A DNA stretch of 64,000 nucleotides from Periconia sp. R9002 (GCA_023627715.1 JAMAHW010000123.1:1-64000), one strand, 5' to 3'. Positions 11,401-22,932 are shown, numbered from the stretch's first letter. Notes: generated by a model not told the origin, from the letters alone. Numbers and translations are program-made.

Positions 11401-13529
11401 TCTCCCAACCACAAGGACGCCAGCGAGGGACTCCCTCAAAGCGAAGCCTGTGACGCCAGTAAAATCTCCGCAGCTATCTCAGAAGGCCGAGAAGCCACAG
11501 AGCCCGGAACTCTCGAAGAAGCCTGTGCCTCCAGCGCTTGATAATAAGTCAACTCCCGAGGTCTCCGTCACACCAAAAAAGTCGCCGTTGGCAGCGACAA
11601 TCGATAGTCCACAACCTTCGCCATCACTTTCGTTGAAGGGCTCAAGGCCTCTACCTACCCCACCAACCAAGCCAGCGTCCAAAGCTTTGCAAGAAATCTC
11701 TCCCCCAAATAACGAACCACCACCAAAGAAAGAAGAAGCTTCTCCAGAGAAAGCCAGCTTCTTTTCGGTAAGAAATGTGTCCGCGTCTTGGGGTAGACAG
11801 TCCGCCTCATCATCTCCTGCGTCAACACCCGTTAAATCTCCCATAAATCTCCCAACCAAGGCCGATGAAGAGGCAGCCATGGAAAATGCAGGTCTCAGAC
11901 GGAATGCGGAAACGCCTGACGACGTCCCACAGTCACAGCCAAAGCCTCAAACACCAAAGCCGAAGCCAGCTGGACTTGGATTAGGCAGCATGGGCTTGAG
12001 TGGAGTTACTGCCAAATTCCGCGTGTCAAGTCCACCAAAACCTTTAACCGCCAAACCTTCTCCTATTTCACCACCCATCACCAGCGACAGACCCCAATCC
12101 GAACCTTTCAAAGCATCGCCAGCCCCAGAAAAGCCGCAAGGTCTTTTTGATGAATTCTTCGACGAACCACCAGTCACAACAGGCCAGCTAGCTGAGAATA
12201 TCGATACCTTTCATATACTCCAGAACCCTCCTTTTGATTTCAAACCGTCCGGCAAGATAAGGACACTTCGCAAGCAGATTCATGAGGTCACAGGGGACGG
12301 AAAACTGGTTTCCATACCAATGCAGGAAGAGCACGTTTTGTATCAAGACAGCATGTATCTGTGCATTCACACATTTGGTGATTCCAAAGGTGCTAGGGTG
12401 ACGGAGGCCTATCTTTGGTCTGGCGACGATGTAGCCGAGCCAACAGTAGAGGACGTGCAAGTCTTCGCGCGCAATCATGCAAAGCAGAACCAGGCCAAGC
12501 TTGTCCACATGCGACAAGGCAAGGAAACACCCAATTTCTTTGACGCACTTGGCGGTATAGTAATCACAAGGCGAGCTCGCCCCGCGCCCAAAGAGTACAT
12601 GCTCTGTGGACGTCGTCATCTAGGTCACATTGCATTTGACGAGGTCGACTTCTCCCTCAAGAGCCTCTGCTCGGGCTACGCCTACATCATCTCGACGGAA
12701 TCCAACCGTGTCTATCTCTGGAAAGGCCGCGGCTGCTCCCAAGAGGAGCTCTCTGCAGCTCGCCTGATGGGCATGGACCTCGCACCGAGCGGCGAAATCG
12801 CCGAAGTCGACGAAGGTTCCGAGTCGCCCGATTTCCTCGCCGTCTTCCCCCCCGCGCAAGGCAAAGGCCCCGCGATTCCGCGATCCGCAGACCACTGGCG
12901 GTACAAGGCGACGGCCGACCGATACCGCCCCCGCCTGTTCAAAATCGAGCAGCAGACGTCGTCCCCCGGTTGGGGTAGCGGCCTCCAGGTGAGCTCGTAC
13001 CTGCCAGCGCTGCTGCGGCGACCCTCGTGGAACAAGACAACTGAACCTCCCCCGCAGACGCCCGTGACGCCCAAATCGCCACCCTCAACGACCAAGGTCG
13101 TCGAGATTATGCCGTTTTGTCAGCGTGACTTGGAGCCCGAGCATATTTACGTTTTGGACGCTTTCTTCGAAACGTACATGTAAGTCCTGCCCCCCATCCA
13201 ATCAACTAATTAAAAAAACCCATCCGTCTAACCTTATGTGCTTATCCAGTATCGTGGGCTCCCTCTCCCGCAGCCAATCCGCCGCCTTCTCTACCGCCCT
13301 CATGTTCGCCCAGGAATACACCATGCTCGCCGTCTCCGAGGAAGACCGCCCCTTCATGCCCATCTCCACCATCGTCCTCGAAGGTACGCCCCGCGACATG
13401 AAGGCAGTGTTCCGCTTCTGGAGCGACGCCATGATCCCCGCGGCGGGACTCATGAGCGGGAAATTGGGACGCGGGAAAAGCTTGAGGATTGTTGGGTTGG
13501 AGAAGGCTATTGAGGCTACGAGGCGGTAG
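8491..13529 (+). CDS. DUF4045 and gelsolin-repeat protein, putative actin-binding
   Basis: Three exons (8491-8635, 8817-13179, 13250-13529) give about 1595 residues. The start is chosen because exon 1 encodes MSNSEDVDQFLQRMRTM and a charged helix (KLEEELIQGRSERLARRAERARSLSP across the splice), the N-terminal signature I know from fungal DUF4045 proteins. Residues about 50-1180 are disordered, rich in Ser/Pro/Lys, with many SP sites that suggest phosphoregulation. From about residue 1185 to the end are gelsolin-like repeats (LCIHTFGDSKGARVTEAYLWSG, YMLCGRRHLGHIAF, RVYLWKG). The final repeat is completed by exon 3. Gelsolin/villin domains bind or sever actin filaments; the fungal proteins are mostly uncharacterised. 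A 312-aa open frame on the opposite strand (9670-10608) is a compositional shadow. Confidence 0.88.
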
Positions 13530-15231
13530 ATGGGTTCTTCTTTTTCGGGGTTAGGGGGGATGGGAGGGTTTTGTTTGGGAGGGGGAAGGGGGGATTGGGA
13601 AAGGTGATGATGATGTTAATGATTGATTGATTGAATGATGACCGGTGATGTTTTTGGTATGAATACTATGATGTACGTTTTTGTGTGTCTGGTGTGTTTA
13701 AGCGGATGAACGGAACCCGCAACAAGCAAGCAAGCAAGCGGTAGAAGAAAAAACTATTGTATTTTTTCTTGTGTGATGATAGCTTTTTCGGAATGTATAT
13801 CTTATTCAACTTTCATGTCTGGGTTTGTGTCTGTGAGCGGCGCGTTTGACCGGGTACGTACGTATCCACCTAGCTCAGTGCTACTTAACCAAACTCTCTC
13901 TCTCTCTCTTCTTGATTTATTTGTTTAGAAAGGTTTTTTAAAGTCGCATAGGTATGTCTCGTGCTCCTGAGGATGGTGTGTTACAATGGAAGGGAGCCGA
14001 AGGGACAGCGGTGCGTGGTGCGTAGATTGAAGAGGATTATTGTTGTATGTGTATACGGAAGATGGAAATGCGAGTTTGGGGAATGAATATTAGGGATATC
14101 GAGGTGTTCAGCTAGGGTGAAGATGTGCTTGATTGAGTTTCCTGTTCCGAAAGAGTGTCCATGTATGTATGCATGCTACGGAAACGAATTGGTGAAGATG
14201 TGAGCTATTATACGTGCGTAGAACTAGGCATGCAGATGACCGATGAATGGATAACTTAACCCAAGTCCCTCCTGATTTGTTTTGGTGCATAGAGGGGTGC
14301 TTGCATCGGGATGCCGCATATCGGGAGGTTCAGCTGATGCTGATGGTTATGCAGATCAGAAGTTTGAGCTATTTTCCCCGTTTGATACCGCTAGTTGGTT
14401 ATCAGCTGTCACATTAACGGCGGCCCGGTGCCGTAATCCCCCTGTAAATTAGATAATGCGAATTGCGTTTTGTATACATCTGTTGATTTTATGCCGTGCC
14501 TACCTACCTACCTACCCGTTGTAAGTTACAAAGGTACTAGCCAACCTGTACGACGCGGGATTTAGTTAACCCACTAGTCTAGTGACGTAAAAGGGGCAAG
14601 AAACGAGCAAAGCTGAAAAAAAAGGCGCAGACCATAAAGTTTAAGCCAACGAAATCGAGACTCTCCGGGCGTGTACACAAACTCGTACAGCCAGGTCAAG
14701 AAGGTACGTTTTTGGTTCGCCCGAGAAACGGCATCCTGGTCGAGACCCAGAGTGACGTGCCGTGCTAGCCGAACGGAAGCCCTTGGAATCCGTCGGCGGT
14801 GGGGTAAGTGCGTGAGAAAATCGGCGCTGTGGGTTGAGATCTTTGGCATCTGTGGTCGTTGACAGGGAACGTAGACGGGTCTGCCCGTTGGATGTGGAGA
14901 ACCAATTGGGTGGGTTGGGTTGGTGGTTTTTGCCCTGCTTCAATGGAACGTCTTTTTGGTACCGAGCGGACTACTTGATTATTTCGAGAGTTTGGGGTGT
15001 TTTTTGGTGTGGATTGTGTATCTGTAACTGCGTAGTCGGTGTTGCAGGGGGAATACTTGTGTTGTACTTGGTGAAGTGCTAGTGTAGATGACGATGCATG
15101 CTGGGACCCCTGCGGCGTCGCACCTGCCACCTAATATGTGGCTGTGCGGGGTTCTTGCTGCGTTGTTACGGATAGTGACCGACCATCTTTGAATGGCGGC
15201 GACATGAGTTCTAGAAGCTGCGAGGGGCCCC
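13530..15231. other. Long intergenic region with simple repeats
   Basis: No gene is supported here. It contains short simple repeats: (GCAA)n near 13722-13739, (CT)n near 13902-13918 and (TACC)n near 14500-14517. The open frames at 14574-15130 overlap on both strands and show no family motif. Confidence 0.4.
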
Positions 15232-15239
15232 TATATAAA
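15232..15239 (+). promoter_or_regulatory. TATA box of the cyanovirin-N gene
   Basis: TATATAAA lies 105 bases before the ATG at 15344, followed by a C/T-rich leader (TTCTCTCTCTCGCTCTTCTTTC), the usual layout of a strongly expressed fungal promoter. Confidence 0.6.
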
Positions 15240-15343
15240 GTCGACACGTTGGTTCTCTCTCTCGCTCTTCTTTCACACCATTGACTTCCTTGATTCTTCA
15301 CTGCACCCTTTCGACTACAAACTTGAACCAACTTCACTTCATC

Positions 15344-15723
15344 ATGTCTTTCCACGAGTCCGCTGAAGATATCCGCGTTGATGACAACCACATGCTCCGT
15401 GCTAGGTTGCGAAATCTCGATGGCGACTACGTCGATGCTGAATTCAACCTAGACGAGGTTCTGGGCAACAACGAGGGTGAGTGGCCAGGATTTTGGCGAT
15501 TGCAGTCAGCGTGGTCGTGCTGACTATAGTAGGACACATCCAGTGGGATGGCGTCAACTTCTCCCAGTCGGTCGAAAACGTCGAGTTCCATATCGAGGGC
15601 GGTGGATCGGTTCCCGTCCTTCGCTGCTTCTGCAGGAACAGTGAGGGCGAGGAGTTTGCCCGTGACGTCAACTTGGCCGAGCGTATCAAGAACGACAACG
15701 GTTCCTTTGTTTATCGTGAGTGA
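15344..15723 (+). CDS. Cyanovirin-N homologue (CVNH) lectin
   Basis: Two exons, 15344-15476 and 15533-15723, give 107 residues, close to the about 100 of cyanovirin-N. The protein reads MSFHESAEDIRV, then LRARLRNLDGDYVDAEFNLDE and, after the splice, HIQWDGVNFSQSVENVEF and AERIKNDNGSFVYRE. These match the two tandem half-domains of the CVNH fold, which binds mannose-type glycans. It has no signal peptide, so it is probably cytosolic like other fungal CVNHs. The only cysteines are a Cys-Phe-Cys pair (RCFCRN) in place of the four spread cysteines of cyanovirin-N. A GTGAGT donor at 15716 and a TTTTTAACAG acceptor ending at 15760 allow a variant C terminus (stop at 15774), but that 45-nt intron lacks a well placed branch site. 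Confidence 0.88.
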
Positions 15724-15774
15724 TCTCTTCTTCTTTGAAAGTCTTCCGTCTTTTTAACAGGCGATACAGAGTGA

Positions 15775-16726
15775 GCGGACTGGATCTTGCCCCACAAAAT
15801 GGCTGCGCCAGTGAATCCGGGTCACCATCTTCGACCGCCCACAATTGAAAGTGACGGGATTTCCGTTCTCCGGGGGAAGTATGAAATACGATCGGAGCGT
15901 ATATGACAGGTGGCATGGACAAATGAAATCACTCAACCTGAATACTCTTGTTCATTATATCATGGTAGCATTAACGAATGCAATCATTCAACCCTGAGCT
16001 GTCAAACCAATGCTCTTCACATTGCTTTGTACCACTGGATCATTGACACATGTCAATCTCCTCGACGAATCTTACCCCACTCGAGGGCGGAGTAGACGAT
16101 TGAAAATTAAGAAATAGGTGCATGCCGGTGGGTGTTAAAAGGGTCCGCAGTGGATCTGCAGACATTGAATGTTTCAGGGTCTAACATGCTGCTGATGAAG
16201 TACACTAACCAAATATGGAGTTAGCTCGAATGGCCACAAAATATTACAACCCACGATCAGATTAGATACGCCATCCTTCCAAACTCATATACATGTCGTG
16301 TACCCACTTCCTACCATATGGTATGTCATTCACAATATCAACACCATAAAGCTAGGTTCTTTGAACAAGATTGAAGTCATAGAAGTGGTTTCGATGCACG
16401 ATGGTAGCGTCTGCGGCGTTACCCCGCACTAACAAAACCACCCGCCGAGAATGGCTATCAACTTTCAGCCATCCCACTCTACCTATCAGACGCTATCAAT
16501 GATAGCGACAGTCACGCATAAGCATTGTAAAATCCTATAGGGCGTGATCAACATGATCATAGGGCGTTCTTAATAATTCTACTTGGACCCGGCAATTTGT
16601 TTCCAACTACTTATCAACACTCACATATTTATAGCTTCTCAATCAACCTTTCCTCAAGCATTGCCGCCATACTTCAAAACTCATACACTAGACAAACCGT
16701 CAGCAACCTAACCCCAAACGTTCACA
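15775..16726. other. Intergenic, AT-rich
   Basis: About 0.95 kb with no supported gene. The last 100 bases are an A/C-rich leader of the aldolase gene. Confidence 0.4.
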
Positions 16727-17700
16727 ATGGCCCCTTCCGCTATTTCCACGGAACTCACTCAACCTCCCAAGTCAAAACAACAAGCAATCCCAACCTCCAA
16801 ATCCGACCCTACCAAACAACAAACCCCCCTCCAAGCCATCTCCCAAGGCATCACTCTCCCGGGTATTCCTCTCTTCTCTAGCTATGACAAACACCGCGCC
16901 TGGATCCTCACGCACATGGCAGGCGCCTTCCGCGTCTTCGCCCGCAAAGGTTTCACCGAAGGCATGTCAGGCCACATTTCCGTCCGTGACCCCGAACACC
17001 CCCACACATTCTGGACCAACCCGCTCGGAAAACACTTCGCTACCCTCAAAGCCTCCGACATGGTTCTACTCGACTACTCAGGCGCTGTCGTGGGTGGGAA
17101 TACCTCGCGGCCAGCCAACGGCGCCGGATTTTTGATCCACTCGGCTGTCCACAAGGCGAGACCTGATGTCCATGCCGCATGCCACATGCATGGCAAAGCG
17201 GGGAAAGCCTGGAGTGCGTTTGCAAAGAAGTTGGAGATGATCAATCAGGATGTTTGTTATTTCTATGGCGATGCACAGGCGGTGTATGAGGAGTTTGGCG
17301 GGGTCGTGTTCAGTGAGGAGGAAGGGAAGAGGTTGGCGGCTGCGCTGGGGGAGAAGGGTAAGGGTATGATTTTGAGGAATCATGGGTTGTTGGTGGGTTC
17401 TTTCCCTGTGATACGATGGCGATAAGAAGAGGAGAAACTCCTTACTAATCTCTCATACAGACCGTGGGAGGCACAGTAGACGAAGCGGCATACCTCTACA
17501 CGCTCATGGAACGCAGCTGCGAAATTCAACTCATGACGGATGCTGCTGCTGCGCTCAGCGGCAACAAAAAGATCTATATCGACGACGAGGCGGCTGAGTA
17601 CACGTTCCGAATGGGAAGCGACGCCGAGACGCTATATTGGGAATTCCAGCCGGATTTGGAGTATGAGTTTGAAATGGCGAATGGTGCGTTTGAGAAGTAG
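16727..17700 (+). CDS. Class II aldolase/adducin domain protein
   Basis: Two exons, 16727-17392 and 17461-17700, give 301 residues. After a disordered 45-residue N terminus the class II aldolase fold begins (YDKHRAWILTHMAGAFRVFARKGFTEG). It contains GMSGHISVRDPE, the metal-binding HAACHMHG and the conserved RNHGLL|TVGGTVDEA, which is restored by splicing. Family members cleave sugar phosphates (fuculose- or ribulose-phosphate type) or are adducin-like, and fungal versions are often in sugar or secondary metabolism. The substrate cannot be told. The length is normal and no key residue appears missing. Confidence 0.9.
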
Positions 17701-18392
17701 AGTGGAATTCCTCGCATACGGTTCTATCGAATGAGTTGTTTTAGAATAAAACTTCACAGCATAGAAAAACATCCCGTATCGTAACCCCATGTAGCATTTT
17801 CTGAATTCTGTCTTGCTCCGTCCGCGCTGGAATATCATCCTGTGCCAAAAGATGGCTGAGAAAAAAAAAAGGTGGGATATGTAGGCCTCTCGTCACTTCG
17901 TTCCTCGTACATTATGGACCGAACGAGTGCGAGTCAGTGCTTACACTTAGGGCGTGAATGCATATATATACAAGGCTTGGAATGTGCGAAATCCCCAGAT
18001 GTTGAATTCTCAAGCTATAAATTTGGTGCAAGGGCTCTGTGATATGTATCCACGTGAGCAAGCCTAAAAAATCAGAAACTCCTACTTGCTGGCAACGCAG
18101 GATAAAACCAATGTAAAAGTAAGCTGAGTCTTTGTAGATTTCTCGTTCCCAATCCGAGCGTTATATGGGTTATTGTTTCGAAAAAATAGAGTATGACTGT
18201 ACGCTATGTAGAAGTCGCTTGTAAGCTCGACAGCAAAATGGGTTTCAAAATCGCCAAGTACTCATGTTTTCGTGGCTTCAGAGTATTTTACTTTCTTTTT
18301 CTGTGGAGAATCAACAAATCCCCCCGGTGAGAAGTGACAAATCAGAGGGTCAACGCGGATGTGCCTTGTAGTCGCTGATGCAAAATCTTGAA
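17701..18392. other. Intergenic
   Basis: About 0.7 kb, AT-rich, holding the aldolase 3' end and the promoter of the secreted protein gene. Nothing else recognised. Confidence 0.4.
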
Positions 18393-18399
18393 TATAAAA
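18393..18399 (+). promoter_or_regulatory. TATA box of the secreted protein gene
   Basis: TATAAAA lies 108 bases before the ATG at 18507, followed by a CA/CT-rich leader. Confidence 0.6.
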
Positions 18400-18506
18400 G
18401 GGCTCTTCACCACGCACAAGAACCCGTCTAACAAGCACTCAAAGCCGCAACTCATTTATCATTCATCATTCTTCCTTCTAATTCAAATCTTCAACAAATC
18501 ATCAAG

Positions 18507-19001
18507 ATGCAGCTCTGCAATACTCTCCTCGCGCTTACTACCATCGTAGGCCTGCAATCCACTGTCCAGGCCGGAACCGTTGCCGCCAATATCCCAGACG
18601 GCACCTACGTTGTCATGGCCTACGAAAACGGAACCCAGGTCTACAAACCCTTCTCCGATGCTTCTCTCGATCCGATCATCGTCCACGCCGAAGAAGCCAA
18701 GCGCTCCTCCGCACCGGTTGGGCTCTTGGAACGCAGTGCAAAATTCATGCCTCGCTCTGCTAGCCTTGCTAAACGCCGCATCGATTGCTGGGGCTACCAA
18801 CTCGACGCTTCCGGCGCCGAAGGTGCCGCATACGGCCTTGCGGAGGGCGTTTGTGCTAATGGCTATGAGTTGGAGGTCCCATCCACTGCAACTACTGTCT
18901 GGGTCGAGGTCCGGGTCGAGGTCCGGGTCGAGGCTGTGTCCGTCTATTACTGCGTTTCTCTGAGCGGGAGAAAAGGAAACTGCGATCGTAATGATGTTTA
19001 A
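18507..19001 (+). CDS. Small secreted Cys-rich protein with propeptide; reading frame interrupted by an in-frame TAA
   Basis: A single exon encodes 164 residues. Residues 1-22 form a signal peptide (hydrophobic core ending VQA). Dibasic Lys-Arg sites at 65-66 and 89-90 suggest Kex2 processing to a mature part starting near RIDCWGYQLD. Four cysteines follow (94, 116, 149, 159). A 12-bp unit is repeated about 2.6 times at 18902-18933 and encodes Val-Glu-Val-Arg repeats. The frame ends at TAA 18999-19001. The same frame then stays open for 42 more codons to TAG 19128-19130 and contains two further cysteines and an aromatic stretch, so the stop looks like a recent nonsense change. I do not recognise the family; the layout resembles secreted effector or antimicrobial-type proteins. 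Confidence 0.65.
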   Translation: MQLCNTLLALTTIVGLQSTVQAGTVAANIPDGTYVVMAYENGTQVYKPFSDASLDPIIVHAEEAKRSSAPVGLLERSAKFMPRSASLAKRRIDCWGYQLDASGAEGAAYGLAEGVCANGYELEVPSTATTVWVEVRVEVRVEAVSVYYCVSLSGRKGNCDRNDV

Positions 19002-19697
19002 GACGCGCTTCGACAGATGGGTAGCCGCTGCAGGCCGTATGAGGCGAGTTGGTTTGGGTGGCCCGGCAGCTATGAGCTTATAGGGAAGGCGAGGGAAGGA
19101 GATAAAATTTGCAGGGGAGGCGGTGTGCCATTCTAGTTTGTTGAAAGGTTCAGGCTTTGAACCAAGGTCTCCGAAAAGAAGGGTGGTTTGCTTAGCCTAC
19201 TTTGGTTGACTAGGTTCTAACCCTCATTATGTTCGAATGGGGTTGTGCGACGTTGATGGGGTTGGTTGACTTGATTTTAGAATCTTGCCGCTCGTTATTA
19301 TTGTTAAAATGCCAATCTAACATACAATTGGACATCTAAGTGCCCCTTCTGTGAAACTCATCAGTTTGCTTGACACCCATCGCCCGTATTCCTAGTTTGT
19401 AGAAGTCTACATGCATCAATATGGCCTCAGCTACATATAAATCGAGAGAAATCGGTACGAATAGATGAATAGGGTCGTACGAAGAGCCACGGAACACCCG
19501 TGGCTGACGCATCTACCCCTGTAACTGCAGCACGAGAAGGATCTCTATAACAGCCAATAATATTCCAGCCAAAGTTGAAGATAGAAAATGACTCGACCCG
19601 CTACCCCGCTTAGCTTCTTTCGTCGTCTCTGCTCTTCTACGTGTCGGGGAATTGAAGCAATAGACTACACTCAGTCGAGAAAAAAGATCCTAATCTC
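19002..19697. other. Intergenic; begins with an in-frame extension of the secreted protein
   Basis: Positions 19002-19130 continue the frame of the upstream secreted protein after its TAA. The rest (about 0.57 kb) is AT-rich and holds the promoter of the kinase-like gene. Confidence 0.4.
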
Positions 19698-20501
19698 ATG
19701 GCACCGCGGCCCGTAACATGGGAAGACTTGGACTTCTGCGAAGAAAGTGTTGACCAGGAAACTGGAGCATTCCAACACACAATCTTTGCTGCTATTGACG
19801 AAGACGACATTGCCTACTTTGGCGCATTAAATCAGCACAAACACGATATCACCATTGAGCAGATCTCATCTGCTCTCGCTCCCATCTCCGACGATGACTT
19901 CTTTCCAGAATGGACACCCTGGATTGAGAAACTCACGAAGGCTCCAGACGTACTCCCACCCAACATCTATATCAAACGCCCAGATCTTGCTTTATACGAT
20001 ATATTCAAAGAACACAACGTCCTCCATCTAATCCCTGAAGAGATATTAGAAGAGGCCAAGGCTATGGAGATACTCTCCCGGCATCCACATCCAAACATTA
20101 TCCACTATTACGGCTGCCGCGTTCGCCGAGGTCGCATCACTGGCCTTGTCCTTGAACACCATTCCTACACGCTGAACGACTACCTTGAAAACAAGATCAA
20201 GCCTGTGGATAAAGAGCCCTTCATGAAGGCTCTCGAATCGGCTATTCGACATTTGCACTCTCTCGACTGGGCCCACAACGACCTCACTCCATACAACGTC
20301 TTGGTTAATGAGGCAGGCATGCCAGTCCTGATCGACTTCGGGTCCGCACGTAGAATCGGTACTAAATTGGGAACTAGTCGAGGAAATAAGGATTGGATAG
20401 ATGGGTCGATAAAGGATTATCATACGTCGGATGATCGCCATGACCTCTCCGCCTTGGAAAAGATACGCACTTGGTTGGAGACACAGATGTCTAACGATTA
20501 G
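19698..20501 (+). CDS. Protein-kinase-like protein with reduced N-lobe
   Basis: A single exon encodes 267 residues. The C-lobe is clear: catalytic-loop HNDLTPYNVLVNE (residues about 193-205, HND in place of HRD), metal-binding DFG in VLIDFGSARRIG, and a helix C-like EEAKAMEILSRHPHPNIIHYYGC. A glycine-rich loop was not found; the possible beta-3 lysine is in NIYIKRPDL. The protein is short for a kinase, and the segment after DFG is only about 50 residues, so much of the C-lobe is missing. It may be a divergent fungal kinase of the small expanded type or a pseudokinase. No signal peptide or membrane segment. Confidence 0.7.
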   Translation: MAPRPVTWEDLDFCEESVDQETGAFQHTIFAAIDEDDIAYFGALNQHKHDITIEQISSALAPISDDDFFPEWTPWIEKLTKAPDVLPPNIYIKRPDLALYDIFKEHNVLHLIPEEILEEAKAMEILSRHPHPNIIHYYGCRVRRGRITGLVLEHHSYTLNDYLENKIKPVDKEPFMKALESAIRHLHSLDWAHNDLTPYNVLVNEAGMPVLIDFGSARRIGTKLGTSRGNKDWIDGSIKDYHTSDDRHDLSALEKIRTWLETQMSND

Positions 20502-21186
20502 GAACACCAACTGTAGCGCTTTTCTACCACAAATGAGATTCTTCGAGTTTGGGTGCATACTTTTATGTTTTAGCCGCAATAATATTGTTGCCACCCGTTT
20601 AGAATTAGATGTTGTACAAGACATATAAGAACAGAGTCTAAGCAAAGTTATACTTGGTTGAACAATTCGGAGGGGTTCTATCTCTATACAAAAACAGGAT
20701 CCAAAAGTAAGAACTAAAAAAGGCAGACCACCTTGTAAGACCAGAATTTCAAAGAAAGAAAAGTCAAGGGCGTCATATGAGACTGACAGTCATGGTCCTA
20801 GGTGACCCGAGAGGTCCGTCCATATGAAGCAAAGTTATAAACTACGTTCGTTGAGGATTACCGAATTTTCCGTCCCTGAGCTCGAAGTGCTACCCTTTGG
20901 TGAGAAGTACCATGTGTCCTAGCATGGTGAATATTATCATCAAAAAACAATCAAATCGACACTTCACAACTTTGCGGAGGAAAAATAAAAACGGATATTA
21001 TTGGTGGTGACCGTTGTAATTTAGAGGGGTAAATGATAATCCACACAGCGAATCAGGCTCCATCTTGCTTCTATGACTCCTCACCAGCTTTTCATTAAGC
21101 TCTACTCTCCCTCAAATCCAACCTCACTTTTCTACACTCGATCCACGTGCTCTCCTTGTGATTCACATTTATAATTACCACTTCAT
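20502..21186. other. Intergenic
   Basis: About 0.7 kb between two plus-strand genes, AT-rich, with a C/T-rich leader just before 21187. Nothing else recognised. Confidence 0.4.
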
Positions 21187-22153
21187 ATGGACATGTCGAC
21201 CGACCTCGATGCCGTTTCTATCGCCCGCCTCTCTCTACATGACCCCACACGCTACTTTTCCGTTCAGCACGTACAAACCCTCCATCGCATCGACCTACTA
21301 CAGCACTGGAACATCCAACCTGGTTCTAAAGTGTTGGAGCTCGGATGCGGGCAAGGGGATTGCACGACTGTGCTTGCGTCTGCTGTAGGCGAAGAGGGGA
21401 ACGTTGTGGCGCTCGATCCGGCGGATTTGAGTTACGGTGCGTTGGCCTTGAATCGTATAGGAGCGGTACACAGAGCAGCAGATTTATTATTTTGCAGGTT
21501 CCCCGTTCACACTCGGTCAAGCACAAAGTTATATCTCGCAAGGTCCGCTAGGACGGCGCATCACTTGGGTTCAGCAATCGCCATTGGATTACCTTTCATC
21601 ACTCTCACTCCCCCCATCGCCGTCCTTGCTGCCCCAAGTTGTTAAAGAGCGCTTTGACGCAACAGTTCTCGCTCACTCTTTATGGTACTTTTCATCTCCC
21701 TCGCTCTTACTGTCAACTTTTATTGCCATTAAGCAGCACAGCAAGAGACTTCTGCTAGCGGAGTGGTCACTTGGAGCGATACACCCTTCCGCTCAGCCTC
21801 ATGTTCTGGCCGCCCTCGCTCAGGCGGCGCTTGAACGCTGGAAACCTACGAGCGAATCCAACATCCGCACGGTGCTGGCGCCAAAACGGATCATCGCGCT
21901 GGCTCTGGAAGCTGGATGGCAGTTGGAGAGGGAAACGTTTTTTTCCAGTCGGGAAGGCTTGTTAGATGGCTTTTGGGAAGTGAATGTTGTTCTTTCTAAT
22001 GATTTTGAGCAAGAAGTAAATGAGTTGGTGAGCGATGAACGAGAACGGGGGTATATTTTGGCAGCAAGAGATGCATGTGAAGCAAGTGACCGTATGGCAG
22101 GGGGCGCGAAAGGACTGCGTTCAATGGATGTTTGGGTCGCTAGTTTCATTTGA
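21187..22153 (+). CDS. SAM-dependent class I methyltransferase
   Basis: Two exons, 21187-21436 and 21498-22153, give 301 residues. Motif I is KVLELGCGQGDCT (residues about 48-60), followed by the acidic motif II VVALDPADLSYG, where the splice falls. Later motifs include FDATVLAHSLWYFSSP (motif IV/post-I region) and KRLLLAEWSLGA (motif V-like). This is the Rossmann SAM-binding fold of small-molecule methyltransferases. The acceptor substrate is unknown. The length fits the family and the intron removes an out-of-frame segment. Confidence 0.85.
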
Positions 22154-22854
22154 TTCAACTTTCTCCCACACAGTGCGCTTTGAAGCGCATTTTTCTGACT
22201 TTGCTTTATGGTAGCTCTATGTTATCGTTACCTGTTCGTCATTCATGCCACACGTTAGTTAGTGGTTGTTGCCTTGACGGAAACTTAAACCAAGGTTTAA
22301 AAATAAGATGGAGCAACTACCAAATCAACTTTCTTTTGTGTTGTTTTGGCAATTCACCTGATGTAAAGGAAAAGAATGTGCTGCATTAGTTGACACACTG
22401 TAATAATACTAAGATGTTTCTCATACAACTTTGCCGCCTAAGCATAAATTAATATCCAATACTTGCGCTATTTCGAAATAGACATCTATATTGTATAACC
22501 CTTTAAAGAGAAGCACGAGATTTACTGTAGGTAACACATTTCATCAGCATCAGCATCAGGAAACATTATCTCCATCAATCATCGATTATCACCATCATCA
22601 GTCATAGTCATCAGTAATTATTTCAACGGCCATCACTCAACATCATCATAATTACTAGCAAGAGGATTTTCCGTTTTGAGAATGCGGCAACTGGGAAAGA
22701 AAGAAATGGCAGTTTATCATGCGTTAATTCTTAACGAGTGTATCTACTTATACATGAGTCAAGTACATAGTAAGCTCGGAGAGACGAGAGCTCCGAGGAC
22801 TAGCAGAAGAATAAGTATGAATCCGCCTGCTCCGCCATCTCTTTTCAATTAATA
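22154..22854. other. Intergenic with CAT-rich stretch
   Basis: About 0.7 kb between the methyltransferase and the dynamin gene (convergent). Positions 22544-22640 are dominated by CATCA-type units (CATCAGCATCAGCATCAG); a similar CATCAT stretch occurs at 26820-26870. Confidence 0.4.
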
Positions 22855-22932
22855 CAGTCCTTCATGAAATTAAATTTGATTATCACAGAGTATTGCTACC
22901 CTGGGTATCGACACAGGCATGCAGTCCTTCAT
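22855..22932 (+). mobile_element. Short dispersed element, copy 1, with 11-bp flanking direct repeats
   Basis: The 56-bp body (22866-22921) contains the shared core GCTACCCTGGGTATCGAC. It is flanked by CAGTCCTTCAT at 22855-22865 and again at 22922-22932, which looks like a target-site duplication. It lies 26 bases beyond the stop codon of the dynamin gene, in its 3' untranslated region. Two other copies occur at 26465-26561 and 52786-52869. Confidence 0.6.

Noticed and set aside
18960..19015. A short intron removing the TAA at 18999-19001
   Set aside because: The only GT..AG option (GTAATG to GACAG) would be about 29 nt, too short, and it creates a new stop immediately downstream.
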